Source: Anaerolineales bacterium (GTDB lineage Bacteria > Chloroflexota > Anaerolineae > 4572-78 > J111). Taken from it: a DNA stretch of 64,000 nt. Positions within the stretch are counted from its first letter, which is position 1, and each line of letters begins with the position of its first letter. This document shows, one piece after another, positions 53,567 to 61,670 of the stretch. The notes under the pieces were generated by a model, which was given only the letters and a program-made list of their open reading frames with translations, searched no databases and was not told where the DNA came from. Location: the NCBI GenBank assembly GCA_020634855.1, contig JACKAU010000006.1, positions 372,001-436,000 of the forward strand. The letters run 5' to 3'. A program made the position numbers and the translations under genes.

Positions 53567-54355
53567 TTAGGTAAACTGAACGGCCAGCGTCCCTAACCCG
53601 GCAAACGTCGCCTCAAAATGGTCGCCGGGAACGACGGGGTGAGGCTTAGTAATCGCGCCGGTGATGGCGATTTCACCGGCTTCGAGGCGGCGGCCATGCT
53701 CGGCCAGCTTGTTGGCAATCCAGGCGATGGATCGGGCCGGATGGCCCATAATCGCGCCGGCGGTGGCCGTGGCGACCTCGGCACCGTTCTTAGCCAGCGA
53801 AATGGCGAGCGTGGGGAGATCGAGCGCATCCGGCGCAACACGCGCCTCACCCACGACAAAGTGGCGGGTGTAAACGTTGGTACACAGGGCCTCGCCCAGG
53901 CCGACTTGCCACTCGCGGGTGCGGAAATCGACAATATCATAGGCCGGGGCGATGGCTTCGGTAGCGGCCAGCACGTCGTCGGCGGTAATGTTGGGGCCGG
54001 TCAGGGGTTGGCCGATGATGAAGGCCAGTTCGCACTCGATGTAGGGTTGGATGAAATGGCCGGCGGCCAGAGTCGCGCCGGAGACCGCCTGTTGAAAATC
54101 GAGCAGATGGCCGTAGATCGGCTCGTCGATCTGCATTTTCGCCTGAGCCGTCTGGCTGGTGGCGGCGGCTTTCTTACCGACGATGTTGTAGCCACGCTTT
54201 TGCCACTCGGCCAGAACGGCGGCCTGGACTTGATAGCATTCGGTCATGGTGATGTTGGGTTGGAACGAGGCCACCGGCTCGATGGGGTGGCGCTGGTCTT
54301 CCGCCGCGAAGAAATGTTCGGTAATGGCGGTGATGGTTTCGTTTGAAATGGGCAT
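53567..54355 (-). CDS. 2-keto-4-pentenoate hydratase/decarboxylase-family protein
   Basis: A 262-residue member of the MhpD/FAH-like family (YNIVGKKAAATSQTAQAKMQ; IQPYIECELAFIIGQPLTGP with the metal-binding Glu; HPARSIAWIANKLAEHGRRL; GDHFEATFAGLGTLAV). Enzymes of this family hydrate 2-hydroxypentadienoates or decarboxylate oxalocrotonate. ATG 54355 follows GGAG by 9 bp; the frame upstream of it has no ribosome site. It is divergent from the second isochorismatase gene. In this context it might act on a ring-cleavage product; the substrate is unknown. Confidence 0.85.
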   Translation of the reverse strand: MPISNETITAITEHFFAAEDQRHPIEPVASFQPNITMTECYQVQAAVLAEWQKRGYNIVGKKAAATSQTAQAKMQIDEPIYGHLLDFQQAVSGATLAAGHFIQPYIECELAFIIGQPLTGPNITADDVLAATEAIAPAYDIVDFRTREWQVGLGEALCTNVYTRHFVVGEARVAPDALDLPTLAISLAKNGAEVATATAGAIMGHPARSIAWIANKLAEHGRRLEAGEIAITGAITKPHPVVPGDHFEATFAGLGTLAVQFT

Positions 54356-54415
54356 TGAATAATCTCCTATGGATGGAACTACACCCGACGCAGTATAACA
54401 CCAGATTGAAAAACT

Positions 54416-54524
54416 ACCATGAAGGACATGAAGAACATGAAGGAAGGGATTGTTTTGATAAGTAACCAGCTCTTTTATCAAAAATGGAGTCGTCTTTCTT
54501 CATTAACTTCATGCTCTTCATGGT
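54416..54524. repeat. Inverted repeat of catgaag units
   Basis: accatgaaggacatgaag (from 54416) is mirrored by cttcatgctcttcatggt (ending 54524) with further matching catgaag units in between. It fills the divergent promoter region between the hydratase and second isochorismatase genes and can form a cruciform of about 30-bp arms with mismatches. Confidence 0.75.
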
Positions 54525-54566
54525 TTTTTCAATAAATTCTTGACTGACTTAAAGGGAGGAATAACT

Positions 54567-55241
54567 ATGGCTGAACTAACCATTGATGCTGAACCTTATC
54601 CGCTGGCGTTTCGCCCCGAATCGACCGCGCTGGTGATTATCGATATGCAGCGCGATTTTCTGGAGCCGGGCGGGTTTGGCGAGATGCTCGGGAACGATGT
54701 CTCGCTGCTGCGGAGCGCCATCGAGCCGACCCAAGACCTGCTGGCAACCGCGCGCGCCGCCGGCCTGCTGGTCATCCACACCCGCGAAGGCCATCGCCCC
54801 GATTTGACCGACGCCCCGCCGGCCAAATTGGCGCGGGGCCATCTGGAGGTCGGCATCGGCGACGCCGGGCCGATGGGCCGGGTGTTGATCCGGGGCGAGT
54901 ACGGCCACGATATCATCCCCGAACTGTACCCCGCCGCCGATGAGCCGGTTATCGACAAATCGGGCAAGGGGGCGTTTTATGAAACTGACCTCGACCTGAT
55001 TTTGAACAATCGCGGGATCAAGACGTTGATCGTCTGTGGCGTCACGACCGAAGTCTGCGTTCACACCACCGTCCGCGAGGCCAATGACCGGGGCTACGAA
55101 TGCGTCGTCCCGGCCGATTGCGTCGGCTCCTACTTCCCGGAATTCCAGCGGATCGGGTTGGAGATGATTAAGGCGCAGGGCGGCATTTTCGGCTGGGTGT
55201 CGGATTCGACGAAGATTATTAAGGCGCTGACTGGTCAATAA
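54567..55241 (+). CDS. Isochorismatase-family cysteine hydrolase (biuret hydrolase paralogue)
   Basis: A 224-residue homologue of the biuH product, with Asp26 (IIDMQRDF), Lys131/134 (IDKSGKGAFYETD) and Cys164 (VTTEVCVHT) conserved. It differs around the substrate loop (AKLARGHLEVGIGDAGPMG in place of NKLWRSKQIGAGIGDAGPCG), so its substrate may be a related ureido acid or amide, not necessarily biuret. GGGAGGA lies 8 bp before ATG 54567. Convergent with the upp operon. Confidence 0.85.
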   Translation: MAELTIDAEPYPLAFRPESTALVIIDMQRDFLEPGGFGEMLGNDVSLLRSAIEPTQDLLATARAAGLLVIHTREGHRPDLTDAPPAKLARGHLEVGIGDAGPMGRVLIRGEYGHDIIPELYPAADEPVIDKSGKGAFYETDLDLILNNRGIKTLIVCGVTTEVCVHTTVREANDRGYECVVPADCVGSYFPEFQRIGLEMIKAQGGIFGWVSDSTKIIKALTGQ

Positions 55242-55377
55242 GCCCAAGAGGGCGAGGCTAAAGCCATCGCCCTGAAAGAGCGAAGGACGCTAAAGCGCCC
55301 TTATCGACAAAATCCTAGCCCGAAAGGGGCTTCGCTCTCTTACCACGGGCCTAAAGACCCGTGCTCGGGGGACGGCC

Positions 55378-55938
55378 TCAGTCTGTCTCTTCCAACGCCT
55401 GCCAGAACTCTTCCAGCGGCACGCCCAGGCCGTCGGCGATGCGGTTGACGTAGGCATAGTAGGCGGTAATTTGGTTGATATCTAAGATGGCCTGATCGGA
55501 GAAGCCGTGATCGCGCAGGCGTAGAACATCGGCCTCAACCATGTCCCACGGCGTCAAGGTCAGTTTGTAGGCGTAATCGAGCATGGCCCGGTCGGCCGGG
55601 CTGAGATCGGCCTGGCGGTAGTCGGTTTGCAAGGCTTGAACCAGAGCGTCGTTGCGCACCAGACGGGCCAGACCGGCCGCGTGGTGCTTAATTCAATAGA
55701 CACAGCGATTGGCGGCAGAGGCGACCACGGCGATCATTTCGCGCTGGGGCCGCCTAATCGGCGACTTGCCGTACATCAACACCTTGTAAACGACAACATG
55801 CGCTCGCAGCGATTCCGGGTTGAGGCTGTGAATCTTCAGGATATTATCGACGCCGCCCCACGGTTCGATGAGTTGGCTGTACTGCTCGGCTAAATCGCCG
55901 TCGGCGTCTTCCTCAGAAATAACGTCGATCCAGGCCAT
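55378..55938 (-). CDS. Probable selenoprotein: AhpD/CMD-like peroxidase-related enzyme with in-frame TGA (Sec82)
   Basis: Read through an in-frame TGA at 55695-55693, the 186-residue product is a peroxidase-related carboxymuconolactone-decarboxylase/AhpD-like enzyme. The family motif CxxCxxxHH appears as Cys79-Val-Tyr-Sec82-Ile-Lys-His85-His86, so TGA is exactly at the second redox Cys. Both flanking parts are in one frame and match the family (PQREMIAVVASAANRCVY; LSPADRAMLDYAYKLTL; ILDINQITAYYAYVNRIAD). Eighteen nt after TGA the codons GGT-CTG form the loop of a hairpin like a bacterial SECIS. It starts 3 bp after the upp stop with GGGGTGAG as ribosome site. Simple nonsense mutation is the alternative. 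Confidence 0.8.
55656..55695 (-). promoter_or_regulatory. Bacterial SECIS-like element
   Basis: From the TGA at 55695, the mRNA reads six codons and then GGU CUG. GCACCA (55687-55682) pairs with UGGUGC (55661-55656) and GGCC pairs with GGCC around the loop GGUCU. The fdhF SECIS element of E. coli, as I recall it, has the same 18-nt distance and the same GGU CUG apex, which is bound by SelB. Confidence 0.72.
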
Positions 55939-55941
55939 CGC

Positions 55942-56568
55942 TCACCCCGTACCAAATTGGCGGTCGCCGGCGTCGCCTAAGCCCGGCACGATGAAGCCGA
56001 TGTCGTTCAGGCGCTCATCGATGACGCCGACGTGGATGTCGACATCGGGATGGGCCTTTTGCAGCGCGGCGATACCTTCCGGCGCGGCGATGATGCCCAT
56101 ATATTTGATGCGTTTCGCGCCCCAGCGTTTGAGGATATCGATGGTGGCCACGGCCGAGCCGCCGGTAGCCAGCATCGGATCGAGGACGATGCAAACTTGC
56201 ACGGTCGGCGAGACGGGCAGTTTGTTGTAATATTCGACCGGCTGCAACGTCTTTTCATCCCGAAACAGGCCGATGTGCCAGACTTCGCTGCTGGGCATCA
56301 TGCTCCACACGCCATCGACCATGCCCAATCCGGCCCGCAAAACAGGAATCAGGCCGATTTGCTCTTGCAAGATTGAACCGGAGGCTTGCCCCATCGGCGT
56401 CTCAACCGAGGTCGACTCCAGCGCCAAATCCTGGGTGACTTCATAGGCCAGCAGAATAGAAATTTCGCGAATTAACTCGCGGAAATCTTTGGGATTGGTT
56501 TGTTTATCCCGGAGAAAGGTGAGCTTATGTTTAACGAGCGGATGGGTACTTTCATAAACGTTTGCCAT
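55942..56568 (-). CDS. upp: Uracil phosphoribosyltransferase
   Basis: A 208-residue, full-length Upp. The PRPP loop is LDPMLATGGSAVATI, the uracil-binding C-terminus is GFIVPGLGDAGDRQFGT, and IPVLRAGLGMVDGV is typical. It makes UMP from uracil and PRPP in the cytosol. AGGAGG precedes the ATG and a consensus promoter lies 32 bp upstream. It is the first gene of an operon with the predicted selenoprotein. Its place beside catabolic genes suggests salvage of uracil entering by the ABC transporter. Confidence 0.95.
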   Translation of the reverse strand: MANVYESTHPLVKHKLTFLRDKQTNPKDFRELIREISILLAYEVTQDLALESTSVETPMGQASGSILQEQIGLIPVLRAGLGMVDGVWSMMPSSEVWHIGLFRDEKTLQPVEYYNKLPVSPTVQVCIVLDPMLATGGSAVATIDILKRWGAKRIKYMGIIAAPEGIAALQKAHPDVDIHVGVIDERLNDIGFIVPGLGDAGDRQFGTG

Positions 56569-56599
56569 GCGGGCCTCCTATCAAAATTCAAATCGGCCC

Positions 56600-56628
56600 A
56601 TTATAAAATGGGGATCACTAAATGACAA
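56600..56628 (-). promoter_or_regulatory. Promoter of upp operon
   Basis: On the reverse strand TTGTCA (56628-56623) and TATAAT (56605-56600) with a 17-bp spacer. Confidence 0.8.
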
Positions 56629-56656
56629 ACGCGATAGAAAGGGAATTTTTAAAATT

Positions 56657-56685
56657 TTGCCACAGGTTAAGCTAAATGCTATAAT
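56657..56685 (+). promoter_or_regulatory. Promoter of tatA
   Basis: TTGCCA (56657-56662) and TATAAT (56680-56685) with a 17-bp spacer, 45 bp before the start codon; identical hexamers to the promoter at 44267. Confidence 0.8.
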
Positions 56686-56730
56686 ATCTATCCAATCAAC
56701 TTTGAACATTGCAGGCTAAAGGAGTACGTC

Positions 56731-56916
56731 ATGCCAACAATTGGTGGCTGGGAATGGATTATTATCCTGGTAATCGTCATTATTATCTTCGGGGTGGGAA
56801 AATTGCCTGAAATTGGCGGCGCACTGGGGAAATCGATCCGCGAGTTCCGTGAGTCTTCGTCTCAACCGGAAGATGAAAGCAAAAGTGACGAGTCTGCCAA
56901 CGAAAGTAAAGCTTAG
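56731..56916 (+). CDS. tatA: Twin-arginine translocase subunit TatA/E
   Basis: A 61-residue TatA: a short N-terminal membrane helix (WEWIIILVIVIIIFGVGKLP), the hinge FGVGKLPEIGGALGKSIREF with conserved Phe-Gly, and an acidic Ser-rich C-terminus. It forms the pore for export of folded proteins. No TatC gene is adjacent. Single-gene unit with own promoter and terminator. Confidence 0.93.
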   Translation: MPTIGGWEWIIILVIVIIIFGVGKLPEIGGALGKSIREFRESSSQPEDESKSDESANESKA

Positions 56917-56977
56917 TATTTACTTTTACTGATTTGTTCGCCAATTTGTTTTTCGGTGATATATTTACGTTTCTAGC

Positions 56978-57009
56978 AAGTGTAGTCCAACTGGGACTAC
57001 ACTTTTTAT
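56978..57009 (+). terminator. Terminator after tatA
   Basis: Perfect 11-bp stem aagtgtagtcc / ggactacactt with a 5-nt loop and a following TTT run. Confidence 0.85.
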
Positions 57010-57144
57010 TTGGCTTGTAACCCAGCCCCTAATTTCACTGCCCCGATTGGTCCCCCGCCAACCCCTGAAATTGGCTCTTGAATCCTGACCATTTTCGTTT
57101 ATGCTCTAACTCATAAATTTAATCACTATGAGGAAGAGCTAATC

Positions 57145-57798
57145 ATGTCTCAATTTGAAATAACCCGACAAAATAGAGTGAGCCGGGTGCCTGATCGGGG
57201 GCATTACGATGAGGAAACGATTTATAACATCATCGATGAAGCCCTGATCTGTCACGTCGGATTGATACAGGATGATCAGCCGGTGGTCATCCCCACCCTC
57301 CATGCCAGAAAAGACAATAACATTCTCCTGCACGGCTCGACGAAGAGCCGGTTGATGCAGTATGCCCAATCCGGCCAGAACATCTGCGTGACCATTACCC
57401 TGGTTGATGGATTAGTTTTAGCGCGATCGGTTTTCAACCACTCGATGAACTATCGCTCGGTGGTACTGTTTGGCCGGGGTGAAGTCGTGCCGGATGAAGA
57501 GAAGATGGAGTGCCTAAAACAGTTTACGGATCGCCTGCTGCCGGGTCGCTGGGACGACGCTCGCCAACCGACCGCGCCGGAGCTAAAAGCCACGGCCATC
57601 GTCTCGATCCCGATAGAGCTGGCCTCGGCCAAAGTCAGAGTCGGGCCGCCGAAGGATGAGGTCGAAGATTACCAACTGCCGGTGTGGGCCGGCGTTTTGC
57701 CGATTAAACAACAGGTCTTGCCCCCGCAAGATGATCCCCAGCTGGCTCATGATATTGTTGTGCCGGATTATATTCGAGCGTATGTGAGCAATCGTTAA
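57145..57798 (+). CDS. Pyridoxamine 5'-phosphate oxidase-like FMN-binding protein
   Basis: A 217-residue split-barrel flavoprotein (VSRVPDRGHYDEETIYNIID; VVIPTLHARKDNNILLHGST; RSVVLFGRGEVV), of the nitroimidazole-resistance/Pyridox_ox_2 type. These bind FMN or F420 and reduce small molecules; the substrate is not deducible. GAGGAAGAG lies 7-8 bp before the ATG. Confidence 0.85.
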   Translation: MSQFEITRQNRVSRVPDRGHYDEETIYNIIDEALICHVGLIQDDQPVVIPTLHARKDNNILLHGSTKSRLMQYAQSGQNICVTITLVDGLVLARSVFNHSMNYRSVVLFGRGEVVPDEEKMECLKQFTDRLLPGRWDDARQPTAPELKATAIVSIPIELASAKVRVGPPKDEVEDYQLPVWAGVLPIKQQVLPPQDDPQLAHDIVVPDYIRAYVSNR

Positions 57799-57817
57799 TA
57801 TAAAAGCGAGGCTACCG

Positions 57818-57868
57818 GAGCGACAAAGCTTGCTTTGTCAAGCCCGATTAAAGCAAGCTTTGAGGCTC
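57818..57868. repeat. Hairpin repeat (gagcgacaaag family), copy 2
   Basis: gagcgacaaagcttgc pairs with gcaagctttgaggctc (two mismatches) between convergent genes. It shares gagcgacaaag and the acaaagc/gctttgt palindrome with the copy at 20559-20614, and probably acts as a bidirectional terminator. Confidence 0.7.
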
Positions 57869-57872
57869 CCAA

Positions 57873-58280
57873 CTAAATCTCCTTGAACACTTTACCCAAC
57901 GAGTCGCCGTACACCGACAAATCCCACTCGCAGAAGTAGCCGAAAGGCGTTTGCCAGACGTGGTAACCGGTGTTCGTCAGACGCTCATCCAAGCTGTCGA
58001 GCAGGGTGTGGGCAAACTCGGCTGAGGCGGTCGAGGCGGATAGGTGGGTAAAGGAATGGAGGACGATATTCTTGAAACTACGCTTGTTGGCCAGCCATTT
58101 GATATTCTTGACCACTTTTGTTTCCAGCTTAGGCTTGGCCTCGTCTTCCGCTTCCGCGTGGAGGAAAACGATGACGGCATCGGTGACGGTCTCTTCGACA
58201 TCTTGCTCCGGCGCGTCATCGAGCGTTTTAGAGAACGATTTCCAATAGAACTTTTTAGCTTGAAATAACAGCATTTTCAT
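57873..58280 (-). CDS. Stand-alone archaeal-type threonyl-tRNA synthetase editing domain
   Basis: A 135-residue protein matching the N-terminal editing domain of archaeal ThrRS over its whole length: MKMLLFQAKKFYWK start, TDAVIVFLHAEAEDE, KNIVLHSFTHLSASTASAEF (as in the archaeal YPYAHLSS segment), and NTGYHVWQTPFGYFCEWDLS with the conserved APFG-like loop. In archaea this domain removes Ser wrongly attached to tRNA-Thr. Here it stands alone, 11 bp downstream of asnS on the same strand. It could act in trans on Ser-tRNA-Thr. It is unusual for a bacterium. ATG 58280; ribosome site weak, so translation may be coupled to asnS. Confidence 0.75.
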   Translation of the reverse strand: MKMLLFQAKKFYWKSFSKTLDDAPEQDVEETVTDAVIVFLHAEAEDEAKPKLETKVVKNIKWLANKRSFKNIVLHSFTHLSASTASAEFAHTLLDSLDERLTNTGYHVWQTPFGYFCEWDLSVYGDSLGKVFKEI

Positions 58281-58291
58281 ATGAGTTATTG

Positions 58292-59629
58292 CTATGGATA
58301 CACTCGCCCCAAGGTTCGCGGGAAGGGATTGGTTTCGCGGACGTGATGGATGCCGCAAATCCAGGCCACGGTGCGCTCGATGCCCAGGCCGAAGCCGCTG
58401 TGAGGGACGCTGCCGTAGCGGCGCAGATCGAGATACCACTTAAACGCTTCCTCCGGTAGGTTTTCCTCGTGGATGCGTTTGAGCAGCAGGTTGGGGTCGC
58501 TGATGCGTTCGCTGCCGCCGGTGATTTCGCCGTAGCCTTCGGGGGCCAGCATATCGACGCTTTTGCAGACCTCGGGCCGGTTGGGCCAGGGTTCCATGTA
58601 AAAAGCTTTGGCGGCGGTGGGGAAGCCGTAGACAAAGATCGGCCGGTCAAACTGTTTGGTTAGCTCGGTCTCGTGGGGGCTGCCGAAATCCTGACCCCAC
58701 TCGATAGCGAGCAGTTCCTTTAGCTCAGGGTCGTCGGTCTCCGCCCGGATTTTGAGGATGCGATCCACGGCATCGTCATAAGAGATGCGCGGGAAAGGCG
58801 GCGTGACGTTCTGCAGCATGGTGGTGTCGCGCTCAAGCACCTCCAACTCACTCGCCCGCTCCTCGAGGCAGCGTTGGACGACGTAGCTGATAAACTCTTC
58901 CTCCATCGCCATGAGGCCATCCAGATCGCAGTAGGCCATTTCCGGCTCCAGCATCCAGAACTCGGTCATGTGGCGGCGGGTCTTGCTTTTTTCGGCGCGG
59001 AAGGTGGGACCAAAGCAGTAAACTTTGCCGAAGGAGTAGATGTTGGCTTCGTTGTAGAGTTGGCCGGTTTGCGCCAAGTAGACAGTGTCGCCAAAGTAAT
59101 CGACCTCGAACAGGGTGCTGGTGCCTTCGCCGGCGGCGGGAGTGAGGATAGGGGTTGACATCTCCAGGTAGCCGTGAGTGTCGAGCCAATCGCGGCAGGC
59201 TCGCATCACCGTGGCGCGTACCCGTAAAACGGCCCATTGCAGCCGGCTGCGAATCCAGAGATGGCGGTTTTCCAGTAGAAACTCGACGCCATGCTCTTTA
59301 GGGGTAATCGGATACTCTTCGGCCACCTGGACGACCTGCAAATCCGTCGTATCGATTTCGTAGCCGCCGGGGACACCGGGAGCGCGTTCGTTCTGTTTAA
59401 CCGTGCCGGTGACGATAATGGCCGACTCCTGCGTGATGCGCTTACCGGCCTCGAAGATTTCGGGCGGCAAATTGGGCTTAAAAAGAACGGCTTGCATTAT
59501 GCCGGTGCCGTCGCGGACCTGGAGAAATTGAATCTTACCTTTGCCGGTTTTGGCGTACAGCCACCCTTGAATAGTAACCTCTTCACCCACGTGATTGGCA
59601 ATGGTTTGGATCGATACGATGTTGGCCAA
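58292..59629 (-). CDS. asnS: Asparaginyl-tRNA synthetase
   Basis: A 445-residue class IIb synthetase. An OB-fold anticodon-binding domain (EVTIQGWLYAKTGKGKIQFL) leads to motif 2 (FRAEKSKTRRHMTEFWMLEP) and motif 3 (GFGLGIERTVAWICG). The final GRVYP is typical of AsnRS. It charges tRNA-Asn with asparagine. AAGGAGA precedes the ATG. Cotranscribed with the tRNA-editing gene. Confidence 0.95.
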   Translation of the reverse strand: MANIVSIQTIANHVGEEVTIQGWLYAKTGKGKIQFLQVRDGTGIMQAVLFKPNLPPEIFEAGKRITQESAIIVTGTVKQNERAPGVPGGYEIDTTDLQVVQVAEEYPITPKEHGVEFLLENRHLWIRSRLQWAVLRVRATVMRACRDWLDTHGYLEMSTPILTPAAGEGTSTLFEVDYFGDTVYLAQTGQLYNEANIYSFGKVYCFGPTFRAEKSKTRRHMTEFWMLEPEMAYCDLDGLMAMEEEFISYVVQRCLEERASELEVLERDTTMLQNVTPPFPRISYDDAVDRILKIRAETDDPELKELLAIEWGQDFGSPHETELTKQFDRPIFVYGFPTAAKAFYMEPWPNRPEVCKSVDMLAPEGYGEITGGSERISDPNLLLKRIHEENLPEEAFKWYLDLRRYGSVPHSGFGLGIERTVAWICGIHHVRETNPFPRTLGRVYP

Positions 59630-59767
59630 TGGTGTCTCCTTACTTTCACAATTTTTGGGATTATTGCTCCAGCTATGCTACAAGTGTACACCTTAACGAT
59701 TAGTGAGGCAACCCTTAGATCACGCGGAGCGTATTCAGAAATAGGGATATACACCAGCGCCGCCGGC

Positions 59768-59797
59768 AAAAAAAGAGCCGGGATGTATACCCGGCTC
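59768..59797 (-). terminator. Terminator of the kinase-DUF11 operon
   Basis: On the reverse strand gagccggg and cccggctc form an 8-bp stem with 7-nt loop, followed by a T run (the A run at 59768-59774). Confidence 0.85.
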
Positions 59798-59872
59798 CTA
59801 ATTGGTCACGCTTCGCAATGAAGAAGATGTTTGTTTGATGATAAGTTTGGAGGCCGCAATTCGGCTCGACCG

Positions 59873-61645
59873 CTAATCGATCCCCCCGCCGCCGCCGCTG
59901 CCACCACCGCCACTGCTGCCACCGCCGCCGCTACTGCCGCCGCCGGCTTCGAAACGCAGTACAGCCGGTTCGGCTTGTAGGCCGAGGTCCGCATACGAGG
60001 GATCGATCTGAACCAAAACCACCGTCCACAGATAGGTGCTGGTGCGACCACGCACGCCGGCGGCCTGGCTGATATCAATATTTAGACGATATCTGTTCTG
60101 ACCAATTTTTTGAACACGTCCTTGTTGATTGTCTAAGACAGCGTCATGGGCGCCGGCCGGCGGTTCATTTTCGCGCCAAACCCGAACTTCAAAGCCGTAG
60201 TTGTCCGGAACGGGGCCGTCCCACTGCCATTCAAAGTTGGTAGGGCCATACGTGGGATTATTGAGTGAGATGGGGCTGATCAAGGTAAACGTACCGTCTG
60301 ACAGTCCGGTTGTAGTCGTCGGCGTGAGGGGAGGAGTGGCCGTTGGCGTGTTGGTGGAGGACACAGGCAGAGCGGTTGGCGGCGTGGTCGGCGTGGGAGT
60401 CGTTGTCGCTGTGGCGGTTACCACTAAGAAAAAGGGCGTCGGTGAGGATGAGATCGGGGTATTAGTTGGGGCCGGAGTTGACGAGGGTGATGGTGGGGTT
60501 GTCGGCGTCGCGGTTGAGGTGGGGGTGAATGTAGGGACACGGGTAGCGGTCGAGGTGGGTGATGATGCAGCCACAGCAAGCGCCGTCGTTGAGGTAGGCG
60601 TACTTTGCGAGGCGAACGAACCAAAGGCGCTGGTTCCCCACACCGCCAGAGCGATCAGGCCGGCGCTAAGCGCCCCGGTCATCCAAAAAGGCGATCGGGC
60701 AGTGACTTTTTGCACGTACTCAACTAACGAAGCCGACCGTATTTTTCCGGCGGAACCGGTCTCTTCACCCAACGGATTGGTTTTTTTGTTTGAGCCTTCA
60801 GCAGATGATTTGTGGATATAAGGTTCCACCATCGCGGATTTGAGCGCCTCAGCAAATTGATCCGCCGTTTCAAAACGATGATCCGGTTTGCTGGCCATTG
60901 CGCGCATAACAACTTGCTCCATTCGCTTCGAAATAGCCGGGTTGACAGTGCGAATCGCAGGCGGGGGTTCGGTCGTTCGTTTGAGCAGAATACTCAACGA
61001 GGTATCCGCATCGTGAGGAATGGTCTTAGTGAGAATTTCGTACAGGATCACGCCCAAAGCATAAATGTCGGTACGATGATCAACGGCTCCACCCCGAGCC
61101 TGCTCCGGCGACATATAGGCCGGGGTGCCAATCCCTTTACCCACCCCGGTTAGCCGGGTGGCCGACTCGCTGAATTTAGCCAATCCAAAATCAGACAGTA
61201 AGGCCCACCCTTTATCTAACAAGACGTTGCTAGGGGTAACGTCGCGATGAATCACCCCGTTCTCGTGAGCCTGGGCCAAGGCTCGAGCGACCTGAAGTAA
61301 AACATCAAATTTTTGGTCGTCATTCGATGATTGGTACATCAAGTGAGCCAATGTTTGCGCGCCCGCGACATAGCGCATCACAATGTAGCTATAGTCCCGA
61401 TCGATGCCATAATCATAAACCGGAAGGATATTGGGATGGTGCAAACGGGCGACTGACTTGGCCTCCCTTTTAAAGCGTTTGCTAAAAACAGGATTTTTGG
61501 CGGCGAAGTAAGGCGGCAACACTTTGATCGCAACGTATCGCTCCAAGCTGGGCTGATAAGCCTTGAAAACAGAAGCCATCGCCCCCTGTCCGATTTTTTC
61601 TTCTATTCGATATTGTCCTAATTCTTTACCAATTAGTTCTTCCAT
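59873..61645 (-). CDS. Membrane-anchored Ser/Thr protein kinase with Pro/Thr stalk
   Basis: A 590-residue Hanks-type kinase. Domain 9-265: GQGAMASVFKAY glycine loop, AIKVLPP lysine, HRDVTPSNVLLD catalytic loop (Thr-Pro-Ser in place of the usual Lys-Pro-Glu, so the catalytic-loop Lys is not conserved), SDFGLAKF and GTPAYMSPEQARGG. A single TM helix (about 345-365) is followed by a Thr/Pro-rich extracellular stalk and a beta domain (about 480-565). The C-terminus is a Gly-rich tail. It starts 26 bp after the DUF11 gene on the same strand, so the two are an operon. A start at 61852 would overlap that gene. Confidence 0.85.
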   Translation of the reverse strand: MEELIGKELGQYRIEEKIGQGAMASVFKAYQPSLERYVAIKVLPPYFAAKNPVFSKRFKREAKSVARLHHPNILPVYDYGIDRDYSYIVMRYVAGAQTLAHLMYQSSNDDQKFDVLLQVARALAQAHENGVIHRDVTPSNVLLDKGWALLSDFGLAKFSESATRLTGVGKGIGTPAYMSPEQARGGAVDHRTDIYALGVILYEILTKTIPHDADTSLSILLKRTTEPPPAIRTVNPAISKRMEQVVMRAMASKPDHRFETADQFAEALKSAMVEPYIHKSSAEGSNKKTNPLGEETGSAGKIRSASLVEYVQKVTARSPFWMTGALSAGLIALAVWGTSAFGSFASQSTPTSTTALAVAASSPTSTATRVPTFTPTSTATPTTPPSPSSTPAPTNTPISSSPTPFFLVVTATATTTPTPTTPPTALPVSSTNTPTATPPLTPTTTTGLSDGTFTLISPISLNNPTYGPTNFEWQWDGPVPDNYGFEVRVWRENEPPAGAHDAVLDNQQGRVQKIGQNRYRLNIDISQAAGVRGRTSTYLWTVVLVQIDPSYADLGLQAEPAVLRFEAGGGSSGGGGSSGGGGSGGGGGID

Positions 61646-61670
61646 GTGATGTCTTTCTTGGGGCTTAAGC

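Noticed and set aside
53618..54346. 242-codon forward frame opposite the hydratase gene
   Set aside because: Antisense shadow; the reverse-strand gene has clear family motifs and a ribosome site.
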